64,000 nucleotides of DNA from Kistimonas sp964291485 (GCA_964291485.2 OZ220225.1:124001-188000), one strand, 5' to 3'. Numbered from the stretch's first letter, positions 28,168-37,021 are shown. Numbers and translations are program-made. Notes: a model not told the origin generated them from the sequence alone.

Positions 28168-28800
28168 TTACACAATAGCATCCGGCTGATTTTCAGGTGC
28201 CGCCTTCTGGAAAGGCTCAAGCTGGTTGCAATGTTCATAGACCTGTCGGATAGCAGGGTAGGGTGACAGATCCACATTAAAACGAAGGGCATTGTAAACC
28301 TGAGGAATCAGGCAAATATCCGCCAACGTCGGTTGCTCTCCAACACAAAAGCCAGAGCCCGATAGCTGCGGTTCCAATGCCTCAAACCCTGCCATTATCC
28401 AGTGTGCATACCAGTCCGATTTCGCGGTGCCAGACACACCCAGCTCACCTTGCAGATAATTCAATACCCGCAGGTTATTCAGCGGATGGATATCGCAGGC
28501 TATCTGGCAGGCAAGGCTCCTGATCTGGGCTCTTAACCATGAATCCCCCGGCAACAATGATGCGGATTCCGGATAGCTTTCATCCAACCACTCTATAATG
28601 GCCAGCGACTGGCTCAACAAGCCATGAGGGGTTTCCAGTGCAGGCACCAGCCCTTGGGGGTTTCGATCCCGATAGGCTGGCGAGTGCTGCTCGCCGGTTC
28701 TCAGATTAATCGGGATTGAATCGTAAGAAAGGCCTTTCTGGTTCAGCGCTATCCGTAAACGATAAGCTGCCGAGGATCGGAAATAGTCATACAGCTTCAT
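28168..28800 (-). CDS. maiA: maleylacetoacetate isomerase
   Basis: A 210-residue zeta-class glutathione S-transferase that isomerises maleylacetoacetate to fumarylacetoacetate, using glutathione, in tyrosine degradation. The N-terminal active-site motif reads YFRSSAAYRLRIAL, with the conserved Ser pair. NPQGLVPAL and QSLAIIEWLDE bind glutathione. It overlaps the upstream fah gene by four bases and is the last gene of the aromatic amino-acid cluster. Confidence 0.93.
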   Translation of the reverse strand: MKLYDYFRSSAAYRLRIALNQKGLSYDSIPINLRTGEQHSPAYRDRNPQGLVPALETPHGLLSQSLAIIEWLDESYPESASLLPGDSWLRAQIRSLACQIACDIHPLNNLRVLNYLQGELGVSGTAKSDWYAHWIMAGFEALEPQLSGSGFCVGEQPTLADICLIPQVYNALRFNVDLSPYPAIRQVYEHCNQLEPFQKAAPENQPDAIV

Positions 28801-29786
28801 GCATCCGCCTCGTACTGGCAGATGCGTTGGTCAATGGCACCAAAAACGGATTGCCCCTTGCCATCCAGCATTTCAATCCGCACCCGGTCACCGAATCGCA
28901 GGAAAGGTGTCTGGGCTTCACCACCTTCAATAATCTCAAGCATCCGCTGTTCTGCCAGACAGCAAGAGCCGCTGCTTCGATCCGTATTCGAAATGGTGCC
29001 AGAACCCAACAGTGTGCCTGCACCAAGGCGACGGGTCATGGCTGCATGGGAAACCAGACGGGCAAAATCAAAGGTCATGTCCACCCCGCAATTTGGCTGA
29101 CCAAACAATTCACCGTTCAATTCCACCCGAAGTGGTAAATGGACTTTGTTATCTTGCCAGACATCACCCAGTTCATCAGGCGTCACTACGACCGGTGCAA
29201 AGGCTGACGCGGGTTTGCTCTGTAAAAAACCAAACCCCTTACCAAGTTCAGCAGGAATCAGATTTCGCAGGGAAACATCGTTGACCAGGGTAAGTAACTT
29301 GATGTGAGAAGCCGCCTGTTCCGGAGAAACGCCCATGGGAACATCATCCGTCAACACCACCACTTCAGCTTCAAAGTCGATACCCCAGTCTTCAGAGGCT
29401 GTCAGAACATCGTCACAGGGCCCCAGCAGGTTATCGGAAACGCCTTGGTACATCAGCGGATCCGTCCAGAAATTCTCCGGCATCTCGGCACCACGGGCTT
29501 TTCTGACCAATTCCACGTGGTTAACGTAAGCGCTTCCATCCAGCCACTGGAACGCGCGGGGGAGGGGAGCGCCACATTGTTCGGGCTCGAAGCCAAAGGC
29601 ATCCGGCCATTCCCCCCTGTTGAGTAATTCATACACTTCATTCAGCCGGCTGGCTCTTTCTTCCCAATTATCCATTGCCTGCTGCAACGTAGCTGCTATC
29701 TTGGGTACGGCAGCAGCCTGCTTCAGATCCCGGGATACCACAACCAGTTTACCGTCTCTGCCTTCTGCCAGGGAGGCCAGCTTCAC
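28797..29786 (-). CDS. fumarylacetoacetase family hydrolase
   Basis: A 329-residue FAH-family enzyme expected to cleave fumarylacetoacetate to fumarate and acetoacetate. The metal-binding Glu/Asp segments are visible as GIDFEAEVVVLTDDVP and ELGKGFGFLQSKP. FARLVSHAAMTRRLGAGTLLGSGTISN is the family's C-terminal signature. It is shorter than animal FAH and belongs to the bacterial ~330-residue group. The ATGA overlap with maiA means the two are co-translated. About 140 bases separate it from phhB. Confidence 0.92.
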   Translation of the reverse strand: MKLASLAEGRDGKLVVVSRDLKQAAAVPKIAATLQQAMDNWEERASRLNEVYELLNRGEWPDAFGFEPEQCGAPLPRAFQWLDGSAYVNHVELVRKARGAEMPENFWTDPLMYQGVSDNLLGPCDDVLTASEDWGIDFEAEVVVLTDDVPMGVSPEQAASHIKLLTLVNDVSLRNLIPAELGKGFGFLQSKPASAFAPVVVTPDELGDVWQDNKVHLPLRVELNGELFGQPNCGVDMTFDFARLVSHAAMTRRLGAGTLLGSGTISNTDRSSGSCCLAEQRMLEIIEGGEAQTPFLRFGDRVRIEMLDGKGQSVFGAIDQRICQYEADA

Positions 29787-29925
29787 ACAGTGCTCCTTAC
29801 CCGGTCAGTCCGGGCGATTTATTCGAATATCGGTGCGTGATGACAGAAATATTTTCTGCCTGACCGGTCAAAGTACCTGTTGATTACAGCAGCTTTCACG
29901 GCATTATCTAGCGTATTTGCCGCAC

Positions 29926-30270
29926 TTATTGGTTGTTTGCCGCAATATCCGTCTTTGCGGCCATGATGAAATCATTTTTATGCAGCCCATTAATTTTGTG
30001 GGTCCACCAGGTCACGGTGACCTTACCCCACTCCGTTAACAAGCCCGGGTGATGTCCCTGTGCCTCCGCCAGTTCGCCAACCTGATTAGTGAATGCCAGC
30101 GCCTCACGGAAGTTCTTGAAGGAATACACTTTTTCGAGCTGCATGACACCATCACGGGTCTCAATCGACCAGTCTGGCACCATGGCCATCAGCTCACGCA
30201 TTTCGTCGTCGGTGACCTGAGGCGCACCGGAGCGACAGGGTTCACAGACCCCATTAGCGAGTTCAGACAT
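29926..30270 (-). CDS. phhB: pterin-4a-carbinolamine dehydratase
   Basis: A 114-residue dehydratase that regenerates the pterin cofactor used by PhhA. The active-site block is QGHHPGLLTEWGKVTVTWWTH, split across two short stretches, with the paired His that bind the pterin. The N terminus carries a CEPC motif common in proteobacterial PhhB. It follows phhA by 15 bases on the same strand, the usual phhAB order. Confidence 0.95.
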   Translation of the reverse strand: MSELANGVCEPCRSGAPQVTDDEMRELMAMVPDWSIETRDGVMQLEKVYSFKNFREALAFTNQVGELAEAQGHHPGLLTEWGKVTVTWWTHKINGLHKNDFIMAAKTDIAANNQ

Positions 30271-30285
30271 ACTGAAATCCTGTTG

Positions 30286-31083
30286 TCACTGTTCATCTTT
30301 CGGTGGATATCGAGGCTCAAATAACCCCAGCGTTTTCGCCTTACTGACCATAGCCATGATGTCCATGTCGCTCAATTGCTGCAAGACTGACATCTGTTTA
30401 ATGACGAAATAGACCGACTGTAAAATATCAATCCGGTACGGTGTCCGCATGGCAGCAACAGGATCAAAGGCTTCCCGCAGCGGCTTGTCACTCTCCAGGC
30501 TGTACACGGTTTCCTTCGGGCTGGAGAGAATACCGCCACCGTAGATACGCAGACCGTCAGCTGTATCGACCAGACCGAATTCGACGGTCATCCAGTATAA
30601 ACGGGCCAGAAAAATACGATCTTCCTTGTTGGCTTTATAAGCCAGCTTGCCATAGGTATGCGTGAAGGTGGCAAAATCCGGATTGGTTAACAACGGACAG
30701 TGACCGAAAATTTCGTGGAAAATATCCGGCTCCCGCAGGTAATCGAGTTCTTCCCGGGTTCGGATAAACGTCGCCACGGGAAAGCATTTCTCCGAGAGCA
30801 GCTTGAAAAAACGATCAAAAGAGATCAGTGCCGGTACTCGTTCAACCCGCCAGCCCGTTGTACGGGCCAGCACGCGATTCAGTTCTTCCAGTTGCGGCAC
30901 CCGGTCAACCGGCAGCTGCAACTGATCCAGTCCATCAAAATATTCCTGGCAGGCACGCCCCGGCAGTAACTGCATCTGCCGCGACATCAGGATCTGCCAG
31001 GTTTCATTTTCCTCATCGGGATAGTGGATATACCCCTGTTCGTCAGGTTCCCTTGCGACATATGCCGTTGCGCTGCTGGCCAT
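30286..31083 (-). CDS. phhA: phenylalanine 4-monooxygenase
   Basis: A 265-residue non-haem iron, tetrahydropterin-dependent hydroxylase that converts phenylalanine to tyrosine. The iron-ligand motif is FHEIFGHCPLL, with the Glu ligand in WMTVEFGL further on; GGGILSSPKETVYSL is also conserved. It is single-domain, with no regulatory ACT domain, as in Pseudomonas. It lies 40 bases downstream of hpd and upstream of phhB in one transcription unit. Confidence 0.96.
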   Translation of the reverse strand: MASSATAYVAREPDEQGYIHYPDEENETWQILMSRQMQLLPGRACQEYFDGLDQLQLPVDRVPQLEELNRVLARTTGWRVERVPALISFDRFFKLLSEKCFPVATFIRTREELDYLREPDIFHEIFGHCPLLTNPDFATFTHTYGKLAYKANKEDRIFLARLYWMTVEFGLVDTADGLRIYGGGILSSPKETVYSLESDKPLREAFDPVAAMRTPYRIDILQSVYFVIKQMSVLQQLSDMDIMAMVSKAKTLGLFEPRYPPKDEQ

Positions 31084-31123
31084 GCATGCCTCCGGTTATT
31101 CCCTGTCTTAACGCTGTACTGCG

Positions 31124-32206
31124 TTATTTCTGCAATACACCCCGGCGGATCTGGTCCCGCTCCATGCTTTCGAACAATGCCTGAAAATTGCCTTCCCCAA
31201 AGCCTTCATCCCCCTTGCGCTGGATGATTTCAAAAAAAATGGGGCCAATGACCGTTTCCGTGAAAATCTGCAGCAGTAAGCGTCCATCCGGGCTGCCATC
31301 CATCAGAATGGCGTCTTTCTTCAGGCGTTCGACATCCTCACCGTGGCCCGGTAAACGTTCTTCCAGCATGTCGTAATAGGTATCCGGTGGTGGTGTCATG
31401 AAGGCCGTGCCACCACTTCCCAAGGATTCCACCGTGACATAGATATCCTCCGAACTCAGCGCGATATGCTGAATACCTTCCCCATGGTATTCCTGGAGGT
31501 ATTCCTCAATCTGGCTTTTATCATCCGAGGATTCATTGATGGGAATACGAATCTTGCCACAGGGACTGGTCAGCGCCCGGGACTTCAAACCGGTCATTTT
31601 TCCTTCAATATCGAAATAGCGGATTTCCCGGAAATTAAAGAGAGATTCGTAGAATTGACTCCATTGATCCATATTCCCGCGGAAAACATTGTGGGTCAGA
31701 TGATCGATATTCATTAACCCTTCACCCGCCGGATGCTGATCAACACCGTCAATGGGAATGAAATCAATATCGTAAATAGAACCGGATTCTCCGTAATGAT
31801 CCACCAGGTAAATCAGGCTGCCGCCAATCCCTTCAATCGCCGGAATATTGAGTTCCATCGGACCCGGCCGGTTGATCACCGGTTTGGCGCCTAACCCGAT
31901 AGCACGCTCCATTGCCCGTGCGGCATCCGCCACCCGAAAGGCCATGGCGCAGGCACAAGGACCATGAATTATCGTGAAATCTTCAGCAAAACTATCCGTT
32001 TCCGCATTCAGGATGAAATTGATATCGCCCTGCCGGTAAAGGGTTACATCCCGAGAACGGTGACGTGCAATAGCCGTAAAACCCAGCTGTTCAAACAGAG
32101 CGGCCAGCGCTTCCGGCTTACTGGCTGAGAACTCGACGAATTCGAAGCCGTCGGTTCCCATGGGGTTGTCTTCCGTGATCAGTGCGAGCTGTTTTTTATC
32201 AGGCAT
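31124..32206 (-). CDS. hpd: 4-hydroxyphenylpyruvate dioxygenase
   Basis: A 360-residue iron dioxygenase that converts 4-hydroxyphenylpyruvate to homogentisate. It has two vicinal-oxygen-chelate domains. Iron ligands are in MNIDHLTHNV, GIQHIALSS and PIFFEIIQR. The ATG at 32206 is preferred because GGAGGG lies eight bases upstream; a GTG six codons earlier would place that site inside the gene. It leads the run hpd-phhA-phhB-fah-maiA. Homogentisate dioxygenase is not in the window. Confidence 0.95.
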   Translation of the reverse strand: MPDKKQLALITEDNPMGTDGFEFVEFSASKPEALAALFEQLGFTAIARHRSRDVTLYRQGDINFILNAETDSFAEDFTIIHGPCACAMAFRVADAARAMERAIGLGAKPVINRPGPMELNIPAIEGIGGSLIYLVDHYGESGSIYDIDFIPIDGVDQHPAGEGLMNIDHLTHNVFRGNMDQWSQFYESLFNFREIRYFDIEGKMTGLKSRALTSPCGKIRIPINESSDDKSQIEEYLQEYHGEGIQHIALSSEDIYVTVESLGSGGTAFMTPPPDTYYDMLEERLPGHGEDVERLKKDAILMDGSPDGRLLLQIFTETVIGPIFFEIIQRKGDEGFGEGNFQALFESMERDQIRRGVLQK

Positions 32207-32309
32207 GACAGCATTCCCTCCCACGTATTTTTTTTATCCTTCTCTTTCTTTTTAGAGGGATTGGGAGCCGATGTCTACCAATGCTAATAACGATTTTTTA
32301 TATGCATTC

Positions 32310-32331
32310 AGGCTGAATTCACATTCAGCCT
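32310..32331 (-). terminator. terminator at the end of the pentapeptide-repeat gene
   Basis: AGGCTGAAT / ATTCAGCCT with a four-base loop begins at the stop codon of the minus-strand gene, followed on that strand by an A/T-rich tract. Confidence 0.6.
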
Positions 32332-33454
32332 ATGGCAAATCCGGCGTTATGTGACGAGGAAAGTTATCCGGAAATTGGGTGGCACTATCGAACTTAATCG
32401 TTTCCAGACGAACCGCATTATCAAACCGGGCGCCTCGCAGGTCTGCACCACTGAAATCCGCATGAATCAGGTAACTACCAGAGAAATCAGCACCTCGCAG
32501 ATCCGCATTGTGGAAATTAGCCTGATCAAGGCTCGCATTCACAAATTTGGCATCTTCAAGCTTTGCGCCTGTAAACGTCACGCCACTGAGGGTTATATCT
32601 GTGAAATCGATACCGGAAAGGTTCATTTTCGACAGGTTAAACCACCACATAACTGGAATTCTGAGACCATTTTGCAGCGCTTTTTCCAGGCCAGCCTGGT
32701 CAACAATTGCACCGTTTTTCCTCAACCAGTCGAGCGTCTGATTATCGAGCCCCGAGGCTTGATGAAGCACCAGGTTTTCCACCCTAGCATCAGAAAACAG
32801 CGCCCCTGAAAGTCGTGAATAGGCCAGATTCGCCCGACGCAGATCGGCTTTGGTGAAATTGGCGCCGAGAAAATCTGCTCGCCCAAAATTCACTTCCCGA
32901 AGATCCGCTTCCGTGAAATCTGCCTGTTGAAAACTGGCCTGAAATACCGACGTCGCTCCTCGTAACCTGGCTCCGCGGAAAGAGACATGATCCATATCAG
33001 ACAGTAATTTGGTTGTTTCCAGAATGGCGCCAGATAGATTAGCGTGACTTAAGTCCGTACTCCTGAGACTGCTGCCCGACAGGTCAACCTGCTGTAAATC
33101 TGCCCCCGATAAATCGGCATTACTGAGATCCACCAGAGCGATATCCAGTTGACTCAGGTCTGTTTCCCGCAATTCCAGCCGGACCTGATGCAGGCAGCTG
33201 GCTTCCATCATTAGCAGCGCATTATTCAGGTAGCGATAGCAGAAACGCTGAATGGGTGATCCAAAGGCAAGGCGCAGCTCATCAAAGCCACACAGCTTAT
33301 CGCCTTCAGGTTGGCACCAGCCATTGGCCCTGATTTCCTGCACGGCGGAAACCAGTGTTTCTCGAGGGTTCTGTTGAAAGAAATTGTTCACGATGTAAAA
33401 CAACAGGCCACTCAGCAGCAGTAAACCCGCAACCCATTTTAAACGACGAGTCAT
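32330..33454 (-). CDS. membrane-anchored pentapeptide-repeat protein
   Basis: A 374-residue protein with one N-terminal membrane helix (WVAGLLLLSGLLFYIV), then a Cys-containing segment (about 45-95). Two blocks of A(D/N)LXX pentapeptide repeats follow (about 98-215 and 270-350; for example NADLSGADLQQVDLSG and ADLRGADFSGSYLIHADFSG), separated by a non-repeat insert. The repeats fold as a right-handed square beta-helix. The membrane anchor suggests periplasmic exposure of the helix. The function is unknown. Confidence 0.83.
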   Translation of the reverse strand: MTRRLKWVAGLLLLSGLLFYIVNNFFQQNPRETLVSAVQEIRANGWCQPEGDKLCGFDELRLAFGSPIQRFCYRYLNNALLMMEASCLHQVRLELRETDLSQLDIALVDLSNADLSGADLQQVDLSGSSLRSTDLSHANLSGAILETTKLLSDMDHVSFRGARLRGATSVFQASFQQADFTEADLREVNFGRADFLGANFTKADLRRANLAYSRLSGALFSDARVENLVLHQASGLDNQTLDWLRKNGAIVDQAGLEKALQNGLRIPVMWWFNLSKMNLSGIDFTDITLSGVTFTGAKLEDAKFVNASLDQANFHNADLRGADFSGSYLIHADFSGADLRGARFDNAVRLETIKFDSATQFPDNFPRHITPDLP

Positions 33455-33601
33455 AAGGGAATCCGTTTCATTGTTAACGCTTTATATTCATTTATTAACC
33501 ATAGCATTGGTTTGTCAGAGCTATCTTCCAATGGCTAGAGAACTCAATCTGCAGTTCAGCTTCATTTCCCGCCTGATTTAACTGAAGATAACGTCCATTA
33601 G

Positions 33602-33633
33602 AAGACCTGCTATCCTTCTGAGGTCTTTTTATT
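33602..33633 (+). terminator. orphan hairpin with T tract
   Basis: AAGACCT / AGGTCTT stem with a 12-base loop, followed by TTTTTATT on the plus strand. No plus-strand gene ends here; the upstream neighbour reads the other way. It may terminate a small RNA or act as a leader element ahead of the small frame at 33648 and the LPMO gene. Confidence 0.5.
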
Positions 33634-33647
33634 CAAAGGACGATCTA

Positions 33648-33722
33648 ATGAAGTATTACCCTTTTATCTTATTGCTATCATTCAGACAGCGAATTATCAG
33701 AAAACCAATCGCACCGCCCTAA
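33648..33722 (+). CDS. possible 24-residue leader-like peptide
   Basis: A short frame (MKYYPFILLLSFRQR, then IIRKPIAPP) is preceded by AAAGGA seven bases upstream. It begins like a signal peptide but stops early. It may be a genuine small peptide, a remnant of an exported protein's 5' end, or chance. Confidence 0.25.
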   Translation: MKYYPFILLLSFRQRIIRKPIAPP

Positions 33723-33781
33723 ATCAACTGAATTTTTTCCGACATTAATAGACAACATTATCCCTTTTTCACTTGCCTGGG

Positions 33782-33809
33782 TTCTTAGTTCTTAGTTCTT
33801 AGTTCTTAG
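33782..33809. repeat. four tandem copies of TTCTTAG
   Basis: Four perfect heptanucleotide copies lie about 75 bases upstream of the LPMO start, in the probable promoter region. Such a tract can change copy number by slippage. Confidence 0.9.
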
Positions 33810-33885
33810 TCCACAGCTGAAAAGCGTTTTCATACTTTTTCTGTCTGTATCCCTCCTTCATTCATCATCAAGAGCAGTGATAACA

Positions 33886-35100
33886 ATGCTGTATTTTCGT
33901 AATGCATCATTCAAGAAATCGCTTTTGGCCACTTTGTCATTGTCCTTTGCGAGCGGTATCCTTGCGCATGGCTGGGTCGAGATACCTAAAGCACGACAGG
34001 TATTCTGCGCCGATGACGGTGGTTACTGGTCAGACTCAATCCCCAATGCGGCCTGTCAGAAAGCCTATAACCAGTCGGGCGACTATCCGTTCACACAAAA
34101 GAATGAATTTTCAGCCCTGGTGCCCGACTACCAAAACCAGTCAGCCGTGGAAGCAGTAATTAATAATAAAACTCTCTGTGCGGCCGGAGATCCTCGAAAA
34201 GCCGGCATGGATATTCCTGATAAGAACTGGCAGAAAACATCGCTGAAACCCGGCAAAAATACACTAAAAATCAAAGTGACCGCCGCTCATCCCAACCATT
34301 TCTTCCAGATTTATCTGAGCAAAACCGGGTATGACTCTGCCTCTCAACCACTAACTTGGGATGATCTGGAACTGATCGCAGAACATGATGAAAAGCCGGT
34401 TGTGAATGGTTTCTACGTTATGGATTACACGATTCCGGAAGGTCGGGAGGGCAACGCCGTTCTGTACATGCGCTGGCAACGTCTGGATCCAGCAGGAGAG
34501 GGCTTCTATAACTGCTCGGATATTCTGATCACAAAGCATGGCAATGGCCCAGATCCAGAACCTGAACCACTTCCGGATATGATTGAGCTGGGTCGTTATA
34601 TTACATCGGTAACCAATGACGCTAAGCCCGGTGATAAAGCCCGCTTCACACTGAAGGATCATCAAGGCGAGGATGTGATTAAGGAAACCATTAGCATCAC
34701 AGCCAAAAACACCGTATTTACTGCATGGACTGCAGAACTTGCCCGAAAAATAAATGATCTGCATGGAAAATCGGCACAAATCGGGTTCTGGCACGCCGAG
34801 ATGAACCATTACATGTATGATGAAGTGAATATCTTTAACAACTCCGTCTTTGCCCAAGAGGCCAGCTATACCTTTTCAACATCACTTATTAGTGGTGATG
34901 CCCCCGTTCCTACAACACACTATGACTATATCTATCCGGAAGGTATCGGGAATTATGTCGACGGTACCAAAGTCCTTGCCAGTGACAACAACATCTATCA
35001 ATGCAAACCCTGGCCTTTTACACCATGGAGCAATCAGTCCCAAGTCCATTACGCGCCTGCTACCGGGATTGCCTGGTCAGAGGCATGGAATAAGCTCTGA
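33886..35100 (+). CDS. chitin-active lytic polysaccharide monooxygenase (AA10) with C-terminal chitin-binding domain
   Basis: A 404-residue secreted copper enzyme that cleaves crystalline chitin oxidatively. The signal peptide ends in SFASGILA, so mature residue 1 is His28 (HGWVEIPKARQ). The second histidine-brace ligand is His135 (VTAAHPNHFF). After the catalytic domain (to about 215) comes a Pro/Glu linker, a GbpA-like middle domain, then a short CBM5/12-like chitin-binding module (GTKVLASDNNIYQCKPWP, then GIAWSEAWNKL). The ATG at 33886 is preferred over a GTG three codons earlier, though neither has a strong ribosome-binding site. It is monocistronic. Confidence 0.9.
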   Translation: MLYFRNASFKKSLLATLSLSFASGILAHGWVEIPKARQVFCADDGGYWSDSIPNAACQKAYNQSGDYPFTQKNEFSALVPDYQNQSAVEAVINNKTLCAAGDPRKAGMDIPDKNWQKTSLKPGKNTLKIKVTAAHPNHFFQIYLSKTGYDSASQPLTWDDLELIAEHDEKPVVNGFYVMDYTIPEGREGNAVLYMRWQRLDPAGEGFYNCSDILITKHGNGPDPEPEPLPDMIELGRYITSVTNDAKPGDKARFTLKDHQGEDVIKETISITAKNTVFTAWTAELARKINDLHGKSAQIGFWHAEMNHYMYDEVNIFNNSVFAQEASYTFSTSLISGDAPVPTTHYDYIYPEGIGNYVDGTKVLASDNNIYQCKPWPFTPWSNQSQVHYAPATGIAWSEAWNKL

Positions 35101-35288
35101 ATAGTGGCTCTAGCTTATTCATACAAAGAAACTACGGATGTTTAGATTCGTGCCTGACTGGAATTACTTCCTTTCGGGGAGTAATTCCATCCCTACCGAA
35201 CTACCAAAACAAAACTTCTCAGGATTCGGTTTCTAGACAATAATGCAGCCATTAAATTTATTCATGTGTATTCGAAAGGCGGTTTCCC

Positions 35289-35690
35289 ATGGAAGATGTT
35301 ATTGAGCTCCTGAAAGCCAATGCGCTGGATATTCCTGTTCCCCTCAGGCTGCCTGATGACGATGAACTGGTGGAAATCGAGGAAGAACTGCTGATACAGC
35401 TGCCATTTGACCTGCGGGAATTTTTGCTCAATGTCAGTGATGTGGTCTACGGTTCAATTGAGCCGGTGACAGTAACCGACCCACAGTCCCATACCCACCT
35501 GCCGGATGTCGCCGCCGAAGCCTGGGATACCTTTGTTCCCCGCCACTTGATCCCGATCTGCCGGGATAACGACCAGTATTACTGCATCGGTGAAGATGGT
35601 GAGATCACCCTGTGGTCAGAAGAGGGTGAATCCGATGAAACCTGGCCGTCTATCTGGCACTGGGCACGGGAAATTTGGCTCAATTGCTGA
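35289..35690 (+). CDS. SMI1/KNR4 (SUKH) family protein
   Basis: A 133-residue acidic protein of the SUKH superfamily, recognisable by IEEELLIQLPFDLREFLLNVSD, the Trp-containing C-terminal half (ITLWSEEGESDETWPSIW) and size. SUKH proteins are often immunity proteins for contact-dependent toxins, but stand-alone housekeeping-like members also occur in Pseudomonas relatives. No toxin gene is adjacent, so an immunity role is unproven. Its end is convergent with gpt through a shared hairpin. Confidence 0.8.
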   Translation: MEDVIELLKANALDIPVPLRLPDDDELVEIEEELLIQLPFDLREFLLNVSDVVYGSIEPVTVTDPQSHTHLPDVAAEAWDTFVPRHLIPICRDNDQYYCIGEDGEITLWSEEGESDETWPSIWHWAREIWLNC

Positions 35691-35707
35691 CAGGGAATCC
35701 TGTCAGC
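35686..35707. terminator. hairpin overlapping two convergent stop codons
   Basis: GCTGACAG / CTGTCAGC with a six-base loop covers the stop codons of the SUKH gene and gpt. It probably terminates both. Confidence 0.6.
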
Positions 35708-36200
35708 TTTCGATATCGTCAACCTGTTCAACCAGCGGAACGGCATAACCCAGCGTTAAATCCCAGGGGAACCGTATCCAGGTCTCCTGGCTGTAAGCCT
35801 GCACAAAGGTATCCACCAGCGGCTGGCCTGCCGGTTTCACATACAGTGTGCCTATATGGGCCTGTAGTAAGACCTTGCGTACGGCAACCAGGGTTTTTCC
35901 CGTGTCGACCAGATCATCAATAATAAGGTATCCACTACCGTCTGAAGTAATCACAGGATCTTTAAGGACAGCCAGTTCACTCTGTTGCTGATTATCGTAA
36001 CTGGCAATACAGAAGGTATCGATAAGACGGATATCCAACTCCCGCGCAATAATTGCGGCAGGAATCATCCCGCCCCGGGTGACCGCGATAATGCCTTTCC
36101 AGCTCCCCTGAGTCAGCAGTTTTTGCGCCAGCAGGCGACAATCCCGATGAAGTTCAGTCCAGGATTTGATCACATCCCTGGTGTACAGGGCTTCACTCAT
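35703..36200 (-). CDS. gpt: xanthine-guanine phosphoribosyltransferase
   Basis: A purine-salvage enzyme of about 165 residues that converts guanine or xanthine plus PRPP to the nucleotide. The PRPP-binding motif is LIIDDLVDTGKT. WKGIIAVTRGGMIPAAIIARELDIR and the end WIRFPWDLTLGY align with E. coli Gpt. The frame is open for 300 bases upstream, but homology begins at MSEALYTRD, so I chose 36200; an ATG three codons earlier is equally possible. It is divergent from the MarC-family gene. Confidence 0.92.
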   Translation of the reverse strand: MSEALYTRDVIKSWTELHRDCRLLAQKLLTQGSWKGIIAVTRGGMIPAAIIARELDIRLIDTFCIASYDNQQQSELAVLKDPVITSDGSGYLIIDDLVDTGKTLVAVRKVLLQAHIGTLYVKPAGQPLVDTFVQAYSQETWIRFPWDLTLGYAVPLVEQVDDIES

Positions 36201-36360
36201 ACCGATCATGGTGGTTAACCACTCAACAGGGCGACTTATTGGATTAATCCGGCATTCTATGCCCGCGGAACCATGAATGACAGTGTTTTCCCGGATGTGG
36301 TATAAGCTTCGGCCATCATCACCGATTCCCTTTTCATCCAAACAACAAGGTGCACCTGCC

Positions 36361-36954
36361 ATGGAAATATGGTCTGCCGCCATTCTTCTGTTTCTTATCA
36401 TGGACCCATTGGGCAATATGCCTGTCTTTCTTTCGATCCTGAAATCCGTCCCCCGGGAACGCCGGAACAAGATTTTGATTCGCGAGCTGCTCATCGCCCT
36501 GACCATCATGCTGTTGTTCCTGTATACCGGTCAGACGTTCCTGACCATCATGAATCTGAAGCAGGAAGCGGTCAGTATCGCCGGTGCGATTATCCTGTTT
36601 ATCATTGCTATCCGAATGATTTTCCCCTCAAGGGGACGCAGTATCATGGGCGATACACCGGATGGCGAACCCATGATTGTGCCCCTGGCCACACCACTGA
36701 TTGCCGGTCCCTCCCTGCTTGCCGCCATCATGCTGCTGGCTAACCAGGATCCCGGCCGTCTGTTTGACTGGACACTGGCCGTCATCAGCGCCTGGTTTGT
36801 CTCCGCCTGTATCCTGATGTGTTCCGGAAAACTCTATGATTTGCTAAAAGAGCGCGGCTTGTTTGCCCTTGAACGTTTGATGGGGATGATACTTGTCATG
36901 CTGTCCGTACAAATGTTCCTGGATGGCATTATTCACTACGTTAAAAGCGTGTAA
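36361..36954 (+). CDS. MarC family membrane protein (YhgN-like)
   Basis: A six-helix inner-membrane protein of 197 residues in the UPF0056/MarC family. Signatures are LFLIMDPLGNMPVFLSIL near the N terminus and MIVPLATPLIAGPSLLAAIM in the middle. The ATG at 36361 follows AAGGTG; upstream in-frame codons overlap the gpt leader. The family is annotated as possible amino-acid transporters, but function is not established. A strong hairpin follows. Confidence 0.88.
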   Translation: MEIWSAAILLFLIMDPLGNMPVFLSILKSVPRERRNKILIRELLIALTIMLLFLYTGQTFLTIMNLKQEAVSIAGAIILFIIAIRMIFPSRGRSIMGDTPDGEPMIVPLATPLIAGPSLLAAIMLLANQDPGRLFDWTLAVISAWFVSACILMCSGKLYDLLKERGLFALERLMGMILVMLSVQMFLDGIIHYVKSV

Positions 36955-36968
36955 TTTTTCATAATCAA

Positions 36969-36994
36969 AGTGGTACCTACTATAAGGTACCACT
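36969..36994 (+). terminator. terminator downstream of the MarC-family gene
   Basis: A perfect ten-base-pair stem (AGTGGTACCT / AGGTACCACT) with a six-base loop, followed shortly by a T-rich tract, ends the plus-strand unit. Confidence 0.8.
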
Positions 36995-37021
36995 GCCTGA
37001 TTTTTACTTTTACCATCAATA

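Noticed and set aside
35289..35690. SUKH protein as part of a toxin-immunity pair
   Set aside because: No polymorphic toxin or secretion gene lies next to it, so the pairing cannot be supported.
36201..36509. Upstream extension of gpt
   Set aside because: The frame is open, but homology begins at MSEALYTRD and the extension is antisense to the start of the MarC-family gene.
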